This document shows positions 56,406-63,777 of a stretch of 64,000 nt of DNA, in pieces; the first letter of the stretch is position 1; the number at the start of each line of letters is the position of its first letter. The stretch is from assembly GCA_948933715.1 (NCBI GenBank), contig CAQZPH010000001.1, positions 12,885 to 76,884 on the forward strand. Reading direction: 5' to 3'. The position numbers were made by a program, and so were the translations under genes. Source of the DNA: an uncultured Eubacteriales bacterium (lineage in GTDB: Bacteria; Bacillota; Clostridia; Oscillospirales; Acutalibacteraceae). The notes under the pieces are model-generated. The model did no database searches and had not been told where the DNA came from. It saw only the letters and a program-made list of their open reading frames with translations.

Positions 56406-57080
56406 TTAAAAAGAATTAAAAGGCAACGATGCTGTCCACATTATTCCCTCTGAAATAATTCTCTGAACAAAAATTAAAGGAAAAGATAAAACACCTGTAA
56501 ATAGTAATATAAAAACTGCAATCATAATATATCTTTGATTCTGATAGTATTTATATAATATTTTATCCGGCAAACACACAGCTAAAATCTTGGATCCGTC
56601 AAGTGGTGGTAATGGAATTAAATTAAAAACAGCAAGGCCAATATTCATACTTATAAAAGAATAAATAAATGTCAAAAGATACATAAATACTTTTTGAGAA
56701 ACAAGCCCTCCTCCAAAATATACAAGTGCCTCAAAAGAAAACGCAGCAATAAGGGCTGCCAATAAATTAGACATCGGCCCCGCTAAAGCAGTAATTGCCA
56801 TTCCTAACTTAGGGTTTTTAAAGTTTCTCGGGTCTATTGGCACTGGTTTTGCCCAACCAAATCTAAATAAAATCATAGCAGCAGCACCTAATGGATCTAT
56901 ATGTTTTAAAGGATTTAAAGATAATCTTCCGCTATATTTTGCAGTGTTATCGCCCAATTTATAAGCTACAAATCCATGCGCCCACTCATGTATTGGCATA
57001 ATTAGAAAGATCGTTAAAAGTATAGAAAAGATTATTGTAATAGCTACTTCTAAAGTCATTCCTGGTTGTAAAAACCACAT
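56406..57080 (-). CDS. site-2 protease (M50) family membrane metalloprotease
   Basis: 224-aa integral membrane protease of the YwhC/M50 subgroup. Zinc-binding HEWAHG lies near residues 30-35, and the distal ligand motif NLIPLPPLDGSKI near 160-172. Five or six hydrophobic helices. This subfamily usually precedes scpA in Clostridia; the substrate is unknown. I use the ATG at 57080 after AGGAGGGAC, since the longer frame to 57134 begins with an unrelated hydrophobic run upstream of the ribosome binding site. Confidence 0.9.
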   Translation of the reverse strand: MWFLQPGMTLEVAITIIFSILLTIFLIMPIHEWAHGFVAYKLGDNTAKYSGRLSLNPLKHIDPLGAAAMILFRFGWAKPVPIDPRNFKNPKLGMAITALAGPMSNLLAALIAAFSFEALVYFGGGLVSQKVFMYLLTFIYSFISMNIGLAVFNLIPLPPLDGSKILAVCLPDKILYKYYQNQRYIMIAVFILLFTGVLSFPLIFVQRIISEGIMWTASLPFNSF

Positions 57081-57183
57081 CCTTGCAGTCCCTCCTTTAT
57101 AAATAATTATATAATTTAAATTACAAAAACACAAGCTTTATAAAAATGTATATATTAAAATTTAGACAACACTTTAAAAAAAC

Positions 57184-57212
57184 TTGCTTTTTCTTTAAAA
57201 ATCTGTTAGTAT
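57184..57212 (+). promoter_or_regulatory. promoter of rpmB
   Basis: TTGCTT (57184-57189), 17-bp spacer, TAGTAT (57207-57212). The leader is only about 33 nt long. Confidence 0.6.
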
Positions 57213-57251
57213 ATTAATATTATACATTGGCACTTAAGGAGGTGCAAACAC

Positions 57252-57440
57252 ATGGCAAAATGTGATATTTGTGGAAAAAATATTGCCTTCGGGATAAAAG
57301 TCTCTCATTCTCATAGGCGTTCTAACAGAACTTTTAAACCAAATGTTAAACGTGTTAAAGCTTTAATAAACGGAACTCCCATGCGTGTTCATGCTTGTAC
57401 TCGTTGCCTACGTTCAGGTAAGGTAAGCAGAGCTGTTTAA
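57252..57440 (+). CDS. rpmB: 50S ribosomal protein L28
   Basis: 62-aa ribosomal protein with the zinc-ribbon form: CDICGK at residues 4-9 and CTRCLRSGKV near the C-terminus. The core VSHSHRRSNRTFKPNV is diagnostic. GGAGG seven bases upstream of the ATG. Followed by two terminator-like hairpins. Confidence 0.95.
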   Translation: MAKCDICGKNIAFGIKVSHSHRRSNRTFKPNVKRVKALINGTPMRVHACTRCLRSGKVSRAV

Positions 57441-57506
57441 TTATTTTATTAATGCAGATAATATTTAAAGAGAAAAACTTTAATAGTATTTCTCTTCCAC
57501 ATAATA

Positions 57507-57546
57507 AAAGCTCAAAAGATTCTGTGATTCTTTTGAGTTTTTTATA
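57507..57546 (+). terminator. intrinsic terminator after rpmB
   Basis: Stem 57511-57519 with 57529-57537 followed by TTTTTT. A weaker 8-bp hairpin (57468-57475 with 57489-57496) precedes it. The remaining spacer to the next promoter (57547-57670) holds only AT-rich sequence and a 12-bp palindrome GCAATATATTGC. Confidence 0.8.
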
Positions 57547-57673
57547 TTTTTAATTCCTCCTCGCGCTAAAGCCTTAAAGAAACATAATATATTCATCTTT
57601 TACAATAAAAAAGTCTCACAGCCTAACAGCGGCAATATATTGCTTTATAGTGAAACCTAAAATAGTTATTATA

Positions 57674-57702
57674 TTGACTTGTTTACTAAAACACTGTATA
57701 AT
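57674..57702 (+). promoter_or_regulatory. promoter of the Nif11-type peptide gene
   Basis: TTGACT (57674-57679), 17-bp spacer, exact TATAAT (57697-57702), about 40 bp before the start codon. Confidence 0.8.
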
Positions 57703-57741
57703 TTAACCAGGATTTTTAATATTTTTAAGGAGTGCGTCATT

Positions 57742-57972
57742 ATGACTATTGAAGAATTTATATCTCTAGCAAAAAACTGCTCAACTAAAGCTGAGCTCTC
57801 CTCATTAGCAAAATCCAATGGAATAACTTTAAAAGGTGATGACCTTAATAATTTATTTCAAAAAATAGTAGATGGTGAAGAATTAAGTGATGAATCTTTA
57901 GAATCGGCTGCAGGAGGCACAACATACGGAATTTCCTCTCAGCAATTAAAGGATTTTATTTATAAAAAGTAA
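57742..57972 (+). CDS. Nif11-like leader peptide / putative RiPP precursor
   Basis: 76-aa precursor-like peptide. The leader (1-59) is helical and amphipathic, with lengths and spacing of Nif11-class leaders, and ends in EELSDESLESAAGG, the double-glycine cleavage motif. A GG-type peptidase-transporter would cut after residue 59. The remaining core is 17 residues, TTYGISSQQLKDFIYKK, without cysteine, so lanthionine or thiazole rings are not possible, though oxazoles or other changes at Thr/Ser are. I set the start at the ATG at 57742 after AAGGAG; the longer frame to 57679 overlaps the promoter. It has its own promoter and a shared terminator, but no maturase, protease or exporter is near it. 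Could instead be a small signalling peptide. Confidence 0.8.
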   Translation: MTIEEFISLAKNCSTKAELSSLAKSNGITLKGDDLNNLFQKIVDGEELSDESLESAAGGTTYGISSQQLKDFIYKK

Positions 57973-58021
57973 AACGTTTTTTAGAGTGTGGTATGTAAAC
58001 TTAAAATTATAAATAGCAAAT

Positions 58022-58057
58022 AAAAAATAAGTGAAGCTATAGCTTCACTTATTTTTT
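58022..58057. terminator. bidirectional terminator, 36-bp perfect palindrome
   Basis: 18 + 18 bp exact reverse complement, no spacer, with A6 and T6 at the ends, between the convergent Nif11-type gene and plsY. Confidence 0.85.
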
Positions 58058-58067
58058 ATGATCATAA

Positions 58068-58781
58068 CTATTTTGCAATGGTTATCTTTTTTTCTTCGCC
58101 ATTTAATAGTCTTACAATATTCTTTTTATGTTTATAAATAACGAAACCGCCTGTAAGCACAGAAATTGTTGTAGAAATAACCAAATACCCAAAGGTAACA
58201 TTTCTTGCATATCCTAAATAATCAAAAAAGTATGTAATTAAAAAAGTAAAAATCGGATATGATATTGCAGCTAAAACTGATCCTAAAGATACTAAGCGAG
58301 TTATTAGCACAACAATTAAAAATAGAGATAAACACAAAGCCGCTACTCGCCAGTCTGTCATAATCAGTAAAGATAATGCTGTTAACACAGCTTTGCCACC
58401 TCTAAGACCAAAAAAACATGGGTAAACATGGCCAACAAGGCATGCTATACCTGCAATATATATTCCGTATTGAACGATACAAAATTCTGGTACCCCAGGA
58501 ATTATAATAAAAGAAAAAATCCATTTCCCAATCAAACAAGCTACTATTCCTTTAAAGAAATCACCTAACATAGTAAGAATTGCAGGCAATTTTCCAACAG
58601 AACGCAAAACATTTGTAAACCCAGCATTTCCGCTGCCCATTTCTCTTATATCAGAATTATTTTTAAAAAAACGGGTAATTAAAATTGAAAAACTTATACT
58701 TCCAATTAAATATCCTATAGTTGCAGTAATAACTAATTGCATCCAATAATGTTTTATAAAGTTAATAGTTTGAATATCCAA
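58068..58781 (-). CDS. plsY: acyl-phosphate glycerol-3-phosphate acyltransferase
   Basis: Integral membrane enzyme that makes lysophosphatidic acid from acyl-phosphate and glycerol-3-phosphate. The three conserved loops are recognisable: GSISFSIL with the following serine, GSGNAGFTNVLR (about residues 48-59) and GHVYPCFFGLRGGKAV (about 116-131). 237 aa, slightly longer than average (about 200) because of the N- and C-terminal ends. TTG start at 58781 with GGGAGTG upstream. Follows der by 21 bp, as in many Firmicutes. Confidence 0.93.
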   Translation of the reverse strand: MDIQTINFIKHYWMQLVITATIGYLIGSISFSILITRFFKNNSDIREMGSGNAGFTNVLRSVGKLPAILTMLGDFFKGIVACLIGKWIFSFIIIPGVPEFCIVQYGIYIAGIACLVGHVYPCFFGLRGGKAVLTALSLLIMTDWRVAALCLSLFLIVVLITRLVSLGSVLAAISYPIFTFLITYFFDYLGYARNVTFGYLVISTTISVLTGGFVIYKHKKNIVRLLNGEEKKITIAK

Positions 58782-58802
58782 AAAATCACTCCCAGAATAA
58801 GA

Positions 58803-60128
58803 CTATTTTTCATTTTTTTCTCTTATTATAAACCTTATTGGCGTTCCTTGCAAGGAAAAAACATCTCTGATTCTATTTTCAATATATCTCTGGTAAGAAA
58901 AATGAAAAAGTTGAGCTGAATTTACAAAAAAAACAAAAGTAGGTGGTTTCACAGAAACTTGAGTCATATAAAATATTTTTAATCTTCTTCCTTTATCTGT
59001 AGGAGGTTGAACCCTTACTACAGCATCTGCTAATACATCATTTAAGACACCTGTTGAAATTCTCATAGCATTTGAATTTGAAACCACAGATATAGTTTCA
59101 AAAAGAGTGTCAATCCTCTGGCCAGTTTTAGCTGAAATAAATATAATAGGAACGTAAGACATAAATGAAAAATCACTTTCTAATTTTTTCTTATAATTAA
59201 GCATCGTCTTATCATTTTTTGTCATTGCGTCCCACTTGTTTACAACAATAACGCATCCTTTGCCAGCATCCATAGCAAGCCCTGCAACTTTTGAATCTTG
59301 TTCTGTAAATCCTTCTATTGCATCTATCATTATAACACATACATCACTGCGTTCAATCGCCATCTTTGCTCTTATAACACTATATTTTTCTACATCATCA
59401 TATACTTTATTTTTTCTTCTAAGACCAGCTGTGTCAATAAAATTAAAATGGCCGTATTTATTTTCGATAAACGTATCTATAGAATCTCTAGTAGTTCCTG
59501 CAATGTCAGAAACTATACATCTATTTTCACCAGTTATTTTGTTAATAAGCGAAGACTTCCCAACGTTTGGTTTACCAATAACAGCTACATTTATAGTAGT
59601 ACCCTCATTTTCTTCACCTTTTATCGGCTCTGGTAGGTTTTTAAGCACCTCATCGAGCAAATCACCCGTTCCGTGGCCATGCACGGATGATACCATTACC
59701 GGGTCCCCTAGCCCTAAATTATAAAACTCATAAAAATTAGAATTAACCTCACCTATATTATCGCACTTATTTACGCAAACAATAACAGGTCTACCACTTT
59801 TTTGAAGCATAGATGCTACTTCTTTGTCAGTTGCCACAAGCCCAGTTTTTACATCTGCCACTAAAATAATAACATCTGCAGAGTCTATAGCAAGCTGCGC
59901 TTGATTTCTCATCTGAGATAAAATAATATCATCAGAATAAGGTTCTATTCCTCCTGTGTCCACCAATAAAAAAGTTCTATTTCGCCATTCACATTCCCCA
60001 TAAATTCTATCTCTAGTAACTCCGGGGCTATCATCAACTATAGAAATACGTTGGCCAACTAGTTTATTAAACAAAGTAGATTTCCCAACATTCGGTCTTC
60101 CAACAATAGCAACAATTGGTGCAGCCAT
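58803..60128 (-). CDS. der: ribosome biogenesis GTPase Der (EngA)
   Basis: Double-GTPase factor for 50S assembly. First G1 GRPNVGKSTLFN (about residues 9-20), G3 DTGG; second G1 GKPNVGKSSLIN (about 185-196), G3 DTAG; then the KH-like C-terminal domain. 441 aa from the ATG at 60128, six bases from GGAGGG; the frame to 60152 lacks a ribosome binding site. In an operon with plsY. Confidence 0.96.
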   Translation of the reverse strand: MAAPIVAIVGRPNVGKSTLFNKLVGQRISIVDDSPGVTRDRIYGECEWRNRTFLLVDTGGIEPYSDDIILSQMRNQAQLAIDSADVIILVADVKTGLVATDKEVASMLQKSGRPVIVCVNKCDNIGEVNSNFYEFYNLGLGDPVMVSSVHGHGTGDLLDEVLKNLPEPIKGEENEGTTINVAVIGKPNVGKSSLINKITGENRCIVSDIAGTTRDSIDTFIENKYGHFNFIDTAGLRRKNKVYDDVEKYSVIRAKMAIERSDVCVIMIDAIEGFTEQDSKVAGLAMDAGKGCVIVVNKWDAMTKNDKTMLNYKKKLESDFSFMSYVPIIFISAKTGQRIDTLFETISVVSNSNAMRISTGVLNDVLADAVVRVQPPTDKGRRLKIFYMTQVSVKPPTFVFFVNSAQLFHFSYQRYIENRIRDVFSLQGTPIRFIIREKNEK

Positions 60129-60235
60129 ATTATCCCTCCATTCATACTGCATTTTAATGGCACTACTTATATATTAATCTTTAATAAAAAGTCTTTTTAA
60201 CTTTCTAGGTATAAATTTTTACTACTTAAAACAAA

Positions 60236-60265
60236 AATAGAGAAGGGCAATAACCCCCTCTCTAT
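60236..60265 (-). terminator. intrinsic terminator after rpmF
   Basis: Minus-strand hairpin TAGAGAGGGG...CCCTTCTCTA (60264-60255 with 60247-60238, one mismatch) followed by a U-rich stretch. Confidence 0.75.
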
Positions 60266-60287
60266 ATCTTTAAAAGAAAAAGAGATA

Positions 60288-60470
60288 CTAAGCCTCTTTC
60301 TTTATAATTTCTCTGCCTTTATAATATCCGCAAGCCTTGCAAACTCTATGTGGTAACTTAAATTCACCGCATTGTGGACACTTCATAAGTGCAGGAGCCT
60401 CAAGTTTCCAGACATTCGAGCGTCTTTTGTCGCGTCTTGCTTTAGAAACTTTTCTCTTAGGGACTGCCAT
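60288..60470 (-). CDS. rpmF: 50S ribosomal protein L32
   Basis: 60-aa ribosomal protein of the zinc-ribbon type: CPQCGEFKLPHRVCKACG carries the four cysteines (about residues 34-51), after the basic N-terminus AVPKRKVSKARRDKRRSN. AAGGAGG precedes the ATG. DUF177 (yceD), the usual upstream partner, is absent; instead a leader of about 150 nt precedes it. Confidence 0.96.
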   Translation of the reverse strand: MAVPKRKVSKARRDKRRSNVWKLEAPALMKCPQCGEFKLPHRVCKACGYYKGREIIKKEA

Positions 60471-60622
60471 CTTTATGACCTCCTTAATAAGTCAATAATA
60501 TTAATACAACAATAAGTTACATTATCGTTGTTATCGCCGGTAGAGCGAATGCTAGCAAATCTACGTTAATCAAATAGTAAAAACGGTGAATATAAATTAT
60601 GCTTCCGCCCTTGACGTTACAT
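60471..60622 (-). promoter_or_regulatory. structured 150-nt leader of rpmF
   Basis: Between the promoter and the rpmF start the RNA can form a perfect 10-bp hairpin (60531-60522 with 60515-60506, one G-U, six-base loop) and a smaller stem GTAGA/TCTAC (60564-60560 with 60544-60540). No ORF with a ribosome binding site is seen in it. Ribosomal protein autoregulation is one possibility. Confidence 0.4.
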
Positions 60623-60628
60623 TAGTTA

Positions 60629-60657
60629 ATTATATAATTTTTAAAACCCTTTGTCAA
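60629..60657 (-). promoter_or_regulatory. consensus promoter of rpmF
   Basis: Minus-strand TTGACA (60657-60652), 17-bp spacer, TATAAT (60634-60629), both hexamers exact. Expected start near 60622. Confidence 0.85.
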
Positions 60658-60734
60658 TAATAAAAAGAAAAATCCTATCTCTTAAAAATATATTTAGGAT
60701 CATCTCTCTTTATATTTTAAGCGGTAAAATATAT

Positions 60735-60763
60735 TTGATTTATATATTTAAAAAATATATAAT
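60735..60763 (+). promoter_or_regulatory. promoter of the GT92-like gene
   Basis: TTGATT (60735-60740), 17-bp spacer, TATAAT (60758-60763), in very AT-rich DNA divergent from rpmF. Confidence 0.65.
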
Positions 60764-60798
60764 AAAATTATCAAATTATATAATAGGAGGTTGCTCTA

Positions 60799-61830
60799 AT
60801 GAAATTTAAAAAATTCATTTTAAAAAAGAGATTTTTTATAACTTTATTTTCACTATTGATTCTTACAACTTCTGCTTACTTTGTATATAAATCAATTAAT
60901 AAATCTAATCCCGTAGTTAGTAGTTCTATCAACACTGTTCATAAGCTAAACACTGAAGGCTATGAAGATAACTTATCGTTTGTTGCTATTGCAAAAAATG
61001 AAGGGCCCTATATTAAAGAATGGATTGAATTTCATAAATTAGTGGGTGTTACAAAGTTTTATATTTATGATAACGAAAGCACTGATAACTTAAAAGAAAT
61101 TTTACAAGATTATATTGATAGTGGAGAAGTTGTATATAAATATTATCCAGGACAAGGAAAACAATTAGTTGCATACCAAGAAGCAATTAATGATTATAAA
61201 AATAAAACTAAATATATGGGATTTATAGATTTAGATGAATTCGTGATTCCTGTTGAAAATGAGAGCTTAACTGATGCTATAGAAGACATCATGAAAAAAG
61301 ATAACAAAATTGCAGGCGTTGGTATCAACTGGATGATATACGGTTCGTCTGGGCTAATTGATAAACCGGAGGGTTTAGTCACAGAAAATTATAAATATAG
61401 AGCTGTAAATGGTTTTGGAGCTAATAATCATATAAAAACAATCTGCAATCCCCGTAAAGTTATTAAACCATTAGAACCTCATTCTTTTAAATATGAACCG
61501 GAATATTATTGCGTAAATGAAGATTCTAAAAAAATATTTGGTCCATTTAATCCCGGTTGTTCTTACAAAAAGTTAAGAATAAATCATTATTTTTCTAAAT
61601 CTCAAAACGAGTATATAAAAAAGAAAGATAGAGGTCTTGCCGATCATACTGATAATTTAAAAAGAACCATGAACGATTTTTATGCTCATGATAAAAATGA
61701 TGTTTATGACTACATTATGGAAAAATATATGCAAAAACTAAAAACCAATTTGGATCTTTACGCATCTCCTATAATTAAAATTCCTACGCAATTTAAAACT
61801 TTCATACCAAAATTAGCTGCTGGTTTTTAA
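60799..61830 (+). CDS. membrane-anchored GT92/DUF23-like glycosyltransferase
   Basis: 343-aa protein. Residues 1-9 are lysine-rich, 10-31 hydrophobic, a signal-anchor that by the positive-inside rule leaves the C-terminus outside. From residue 55: SFVAIAKNEGPYIKEWIEFH, the start of GT-A enzymes, then YDNESTDNLKE (about 93-103) and the D-x-D-like motif DLDEFVIP (about 143-150). A late HSF/HY pair follows (about 229-270). This is the pattern of glycosyltransferase family 92 (DUF23), best known from animals and some bacterial capsule loci. Monocistronic with its own promoter and terminator; no other sugar genes nearby. Possible lateral acquisition. Confidence 0.78.
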   Translation: MKFKKFILKKRFFITLFSLLILTTSAYFVYKSINKSNPVVSSSINTVHKLNTEGYEDNLSFVAIAKNEGPYIKEWIEFHKLVGVTKFYIYDNESTDNLKEILQDYIDSGEVVYKYYPGQGKQLVAYQEAINDYKNKTKYMGFIDLDEFVIPVENESLTDAIEDIMKKDNKIAGVGINWMIYGSSGLIDKPEGLVTENYKYRAVNGFGANNHIKTICNPRKVIKPLEPHSFKYEPEYYCVNEDSKKIFGPFNPGCSYKKLRINHYFSKSQNEYIKKKDRGLADHTDNLKRTMNDFYAHDKNDVYDYIMEKYMQKLKTNLDLYASPIIKIPTQFKTFIPKLAAGF

Positions 61831-61871
61831 TTAATTTCTAATATAATTAGCCTTAAAAGTTAATACAAAAT

Positions 61872-61916
61872 AAAAGTCTACTTATTAAACATCATAGTTA
61901 ATAAGTAGACTTTTTT
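61872..61916. terminator. bidirectional terminator between the GT92-like and HD genes
   Basis: 17-bp perfect stem (61872-61888 with 61898-61914, nine-base loop) with A and T runs at its ends. Confidence 0.85.
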
Positions 61917-61954
61917 AAAGTTGTATGCGTATTAATTTAACATGCTTTGGCTAA

Positions 61955-62542
61955 TCATCTTCTAGTTATTGCTGAAGTATGTTTTTCTCTTATATATGTG
62001 GATTCAAAATCAGCTACATGCAATTTTACAGCCAATGGGTACTTTTCATAGGCAAGACTAACCGAAAAATCTCCACCCTTAGAGGAACTATCAAAACCAC
62101 CCATATGCCATCTTATTGCCATTGCTTCAGCTGGTTTAAGACGCATAAACCGTTCTATTAAAAATACGGATTTTTCTCCGTGACCATAAGGGAAAATATC
62201 TTCAACCATATAAAAAGGTTGCTTTTCCCAGGATCCTGTTTCTTCGTTTTTCACGTTTCTTACTGAAACTTTATAAAATTCTGCCTTACACAAATCATGA
62301 AGCAAAGCACATATTGCAAAACTTTCTTCAGAATCTGTTTCCGCATCAAAATGTTTTTCTCTAAGGGTTTTATACACAGTCACACTATGTTGCACAAGCC
62401 CCCCCTCACACGCACAATGATATTTCGTACTAGCTGGCGCGGTAAAAAAGTCAGTTGTTAAAATCCAATCCAGAAGTTCTTTTGCACCCTGCCTTTTTAT
62501 ATTACTATTATATATTTCGATAAATTCTTCTTTAAAACTCAC
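61955..62542 (-). CDS. HD domain protein
   Basis: 195-aa HD-superfamily metal-dependent phosphohydrolase. Metal ligands are seen in GGLVQHSV (about residues 44-51), the HD doublet in LLHDLCK (about 82-88), PYGHGEKS (about 119-126) and RWHMGG (about 144-149). It resembles the HD domain of YhaM-type 3'-5' exonucleases but lacks the OB domain, so the substrate (RNA or nucleotide) is open. Start is GTG at 62542, seven bases from GGAGG; the frame to 62563 runs across that site. Confidence 0.82.
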   Translation of the reverse strand: MSFKEEFIEIYNSNIKRQGAKELLDWILTTDFFTAPASTKYHCACEGGLVQHSVTVYKTLREKHFDAETDSEESFAICALLHDLCKAEFYKVSVRNVKNEETGSWEKQPFYMVEDIFPYGHGEKSVFLIERFMRLKPAEAMAIRWHMGGFDSSSKGGDFSVSLAYEKYPLAVKLHVADFESTYIREKHTSAITRR

Positions 62543-62589
62543 ATTATAGCCTCCTTTTACCATATTATATCACAATATGAGTTTTAAAT

Positions 62590-62805
62590 CTATTTAAACA
62601 ACTTATCTTGCAAACTTTTTATTCTTTCTTTTCTTTTAGCGGTTTCCTTTTTATCTATACTCAACCTTCCATCGCCTGATATACATATTATATCTCCTGG
62701 CTTTGCTCCTACTGGCAACTCGGATATCTCAATTGCAAATAACTTCTGATCATCACTTTCACAAATGGCATAGATATCTTCAAATCTATCTATAGATAAC
62801 ATCAC
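62590..62805 (-). CDS. DUF3006 protein
   Basis: 71-aa protein: a small beta barrel (about 1-45, MLSIDRFEDIYAICESDDQ, PVGAKPGDIICI) and a lysine-rich C-terminal helix. DUF3006 proteins almost always follow a ComEC-like MBL hydrolase, as here, with the two genes nearly touching. Function unknown; may be a partner of the MBL protein. Start GTG at 62805 or ATG at 62802. Confidence 0.8.
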   Translation of the reverse strand: MMLSIDRFEDIYAICESDDQKLFAIEISELPVGAKPGDIICISGDGRLSIDKKETAKRKERIKSLQDKLFK

Positions 62806-62807
62806 AA

Positions 62808-63755
62808 TTAATCATTCCCCTTCTCGCAAAAAATTTTGATGTCATCTCCGTTTGTTGCAAAAGTCACTGTCCCGTCAAGATCGGTCCGATAAATTTTTAT
62901 ATTGTTTTCTTTTAAACGATTTATAATTTCCTTTTTAGGTAACTTATTTCTATCTTCTCCCACCGATATTACAGCATACGTCGGCCTTACATTATTTAAA
63001 AAGCTCTGAGAGGTTGAAGTTTTGCTTCCGTGATGGCCTATCTTTAATACATCCGCCTTTAGGTCAAAACCTGATGCTATCATATCTCTTTCTGATTCTT
63101 TTCCAGCGTCCCCTGTAAATAGAAAACTTCTATTTTTATATGTAACCTTAAAAACAATAGAATTACTATTCATATTGTCGTACTGTTCAACGGGTGCAAA
63201 AACATCTATTTTCATTTCACCTATATTATAGCTTTTTCCAGGAATCGGCTTATCAACCCTTATATTCTTTTTATCAAGTGAAACCAAAAGTTTTTCATAA
63301 GATTTAAATGTAGGAATAATCTCATCTTTTAGTTTAGGCATCATAAAAGATTTTATATTTAATTCATCTACAATTTTGCTCATACTTCCAACGTGATCAC
63401 TGTGTTGATGAGTTAGAACTAAAAGATCAAGAGTTTTAACATCAAGTTTTCTTAAATATTCATTTACCACTTTATAAATACTTGTTTCTCCGGCATCGAT
63501 TAAAATATTTTTGCCTTCACAAGTAATAAATATACTGTCGGCTTTTCCAACATCTAGCACATGAACAGACATCGGATAATCATCTGCGTGCCGTGAAAAT
63601 TCTGTTACTCCACAGGCTGTAAAAACATTTTTCCACGCAGGTATCCCAAATGCTTGCAGCCCTAGCATTAAAAGCGAACTAAAAAATATAATTCCCACAC
63701 TTAAGATAGTCAAAATTTTCTTATTTATATTTTTAAGTTTAAATTCTTTTTTCAT
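62808..63755 (-). CDS. ComEC-like secreted/membrane MBL fold hydrolase
   Basis: 315-aa protein with an N-terminal hydrophobic anchor (about 12-34) and a metallo-beta-lactamase domain like the C-terminal domain of ComEC, but free-standing. Metal ligands are in DVGKADSIFI, TCEGKNILIDAG, THQHSDHVGS (about residues 114-123), FTGDAGKESERD (about 212-223) and KIGHHGSKTSTS (about 236-247). Probably an extracytoplasmic nuclease or phosphodiesterase; in competence systems ComEC processes incoming DNA, but no other com genes are near. It abuts the DUF3006 gene. Confidence 0.87.
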   Translation of the reverse strand: MKKEFKLKNINKKILTILSVGIIFFSSLLMLGLQAFGIPAWKNVFTACGVTEFSRHADDYPMSVHVLDVGKADSIFITCEGKNILIDAGETSIYKVVNEYLRKLDVKTLDLLVLTHQHSDHVGSMSKIVDELNIKSFMMPKLKDEIIPTFKSYEKLLVSLDKKNIRVDKPIPGKSYNIGEMKIDVFAPVEQYDNMNSNSIVFKVTYKNRSFLFTGDAGKESERDMIASGFDLKADVLKIGHHGSKTSTSQSFLNNVRPTYAVISVGEDRNKLPKKEIINRLKENNIKIYRTDLDGTVTFATNGDDIKIFCEKGND

Positions 63756-63777
63756 AGAAATGACCTCTTTTTCTAAT

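Noticed and set aside
57674..57741. Longer N-terminus for the Nif11-type peptide from 57679
   Set aside because: It would start inside the -35 box and run through the -10 and ribosome binding site; the ATG at 57742 is well placed.
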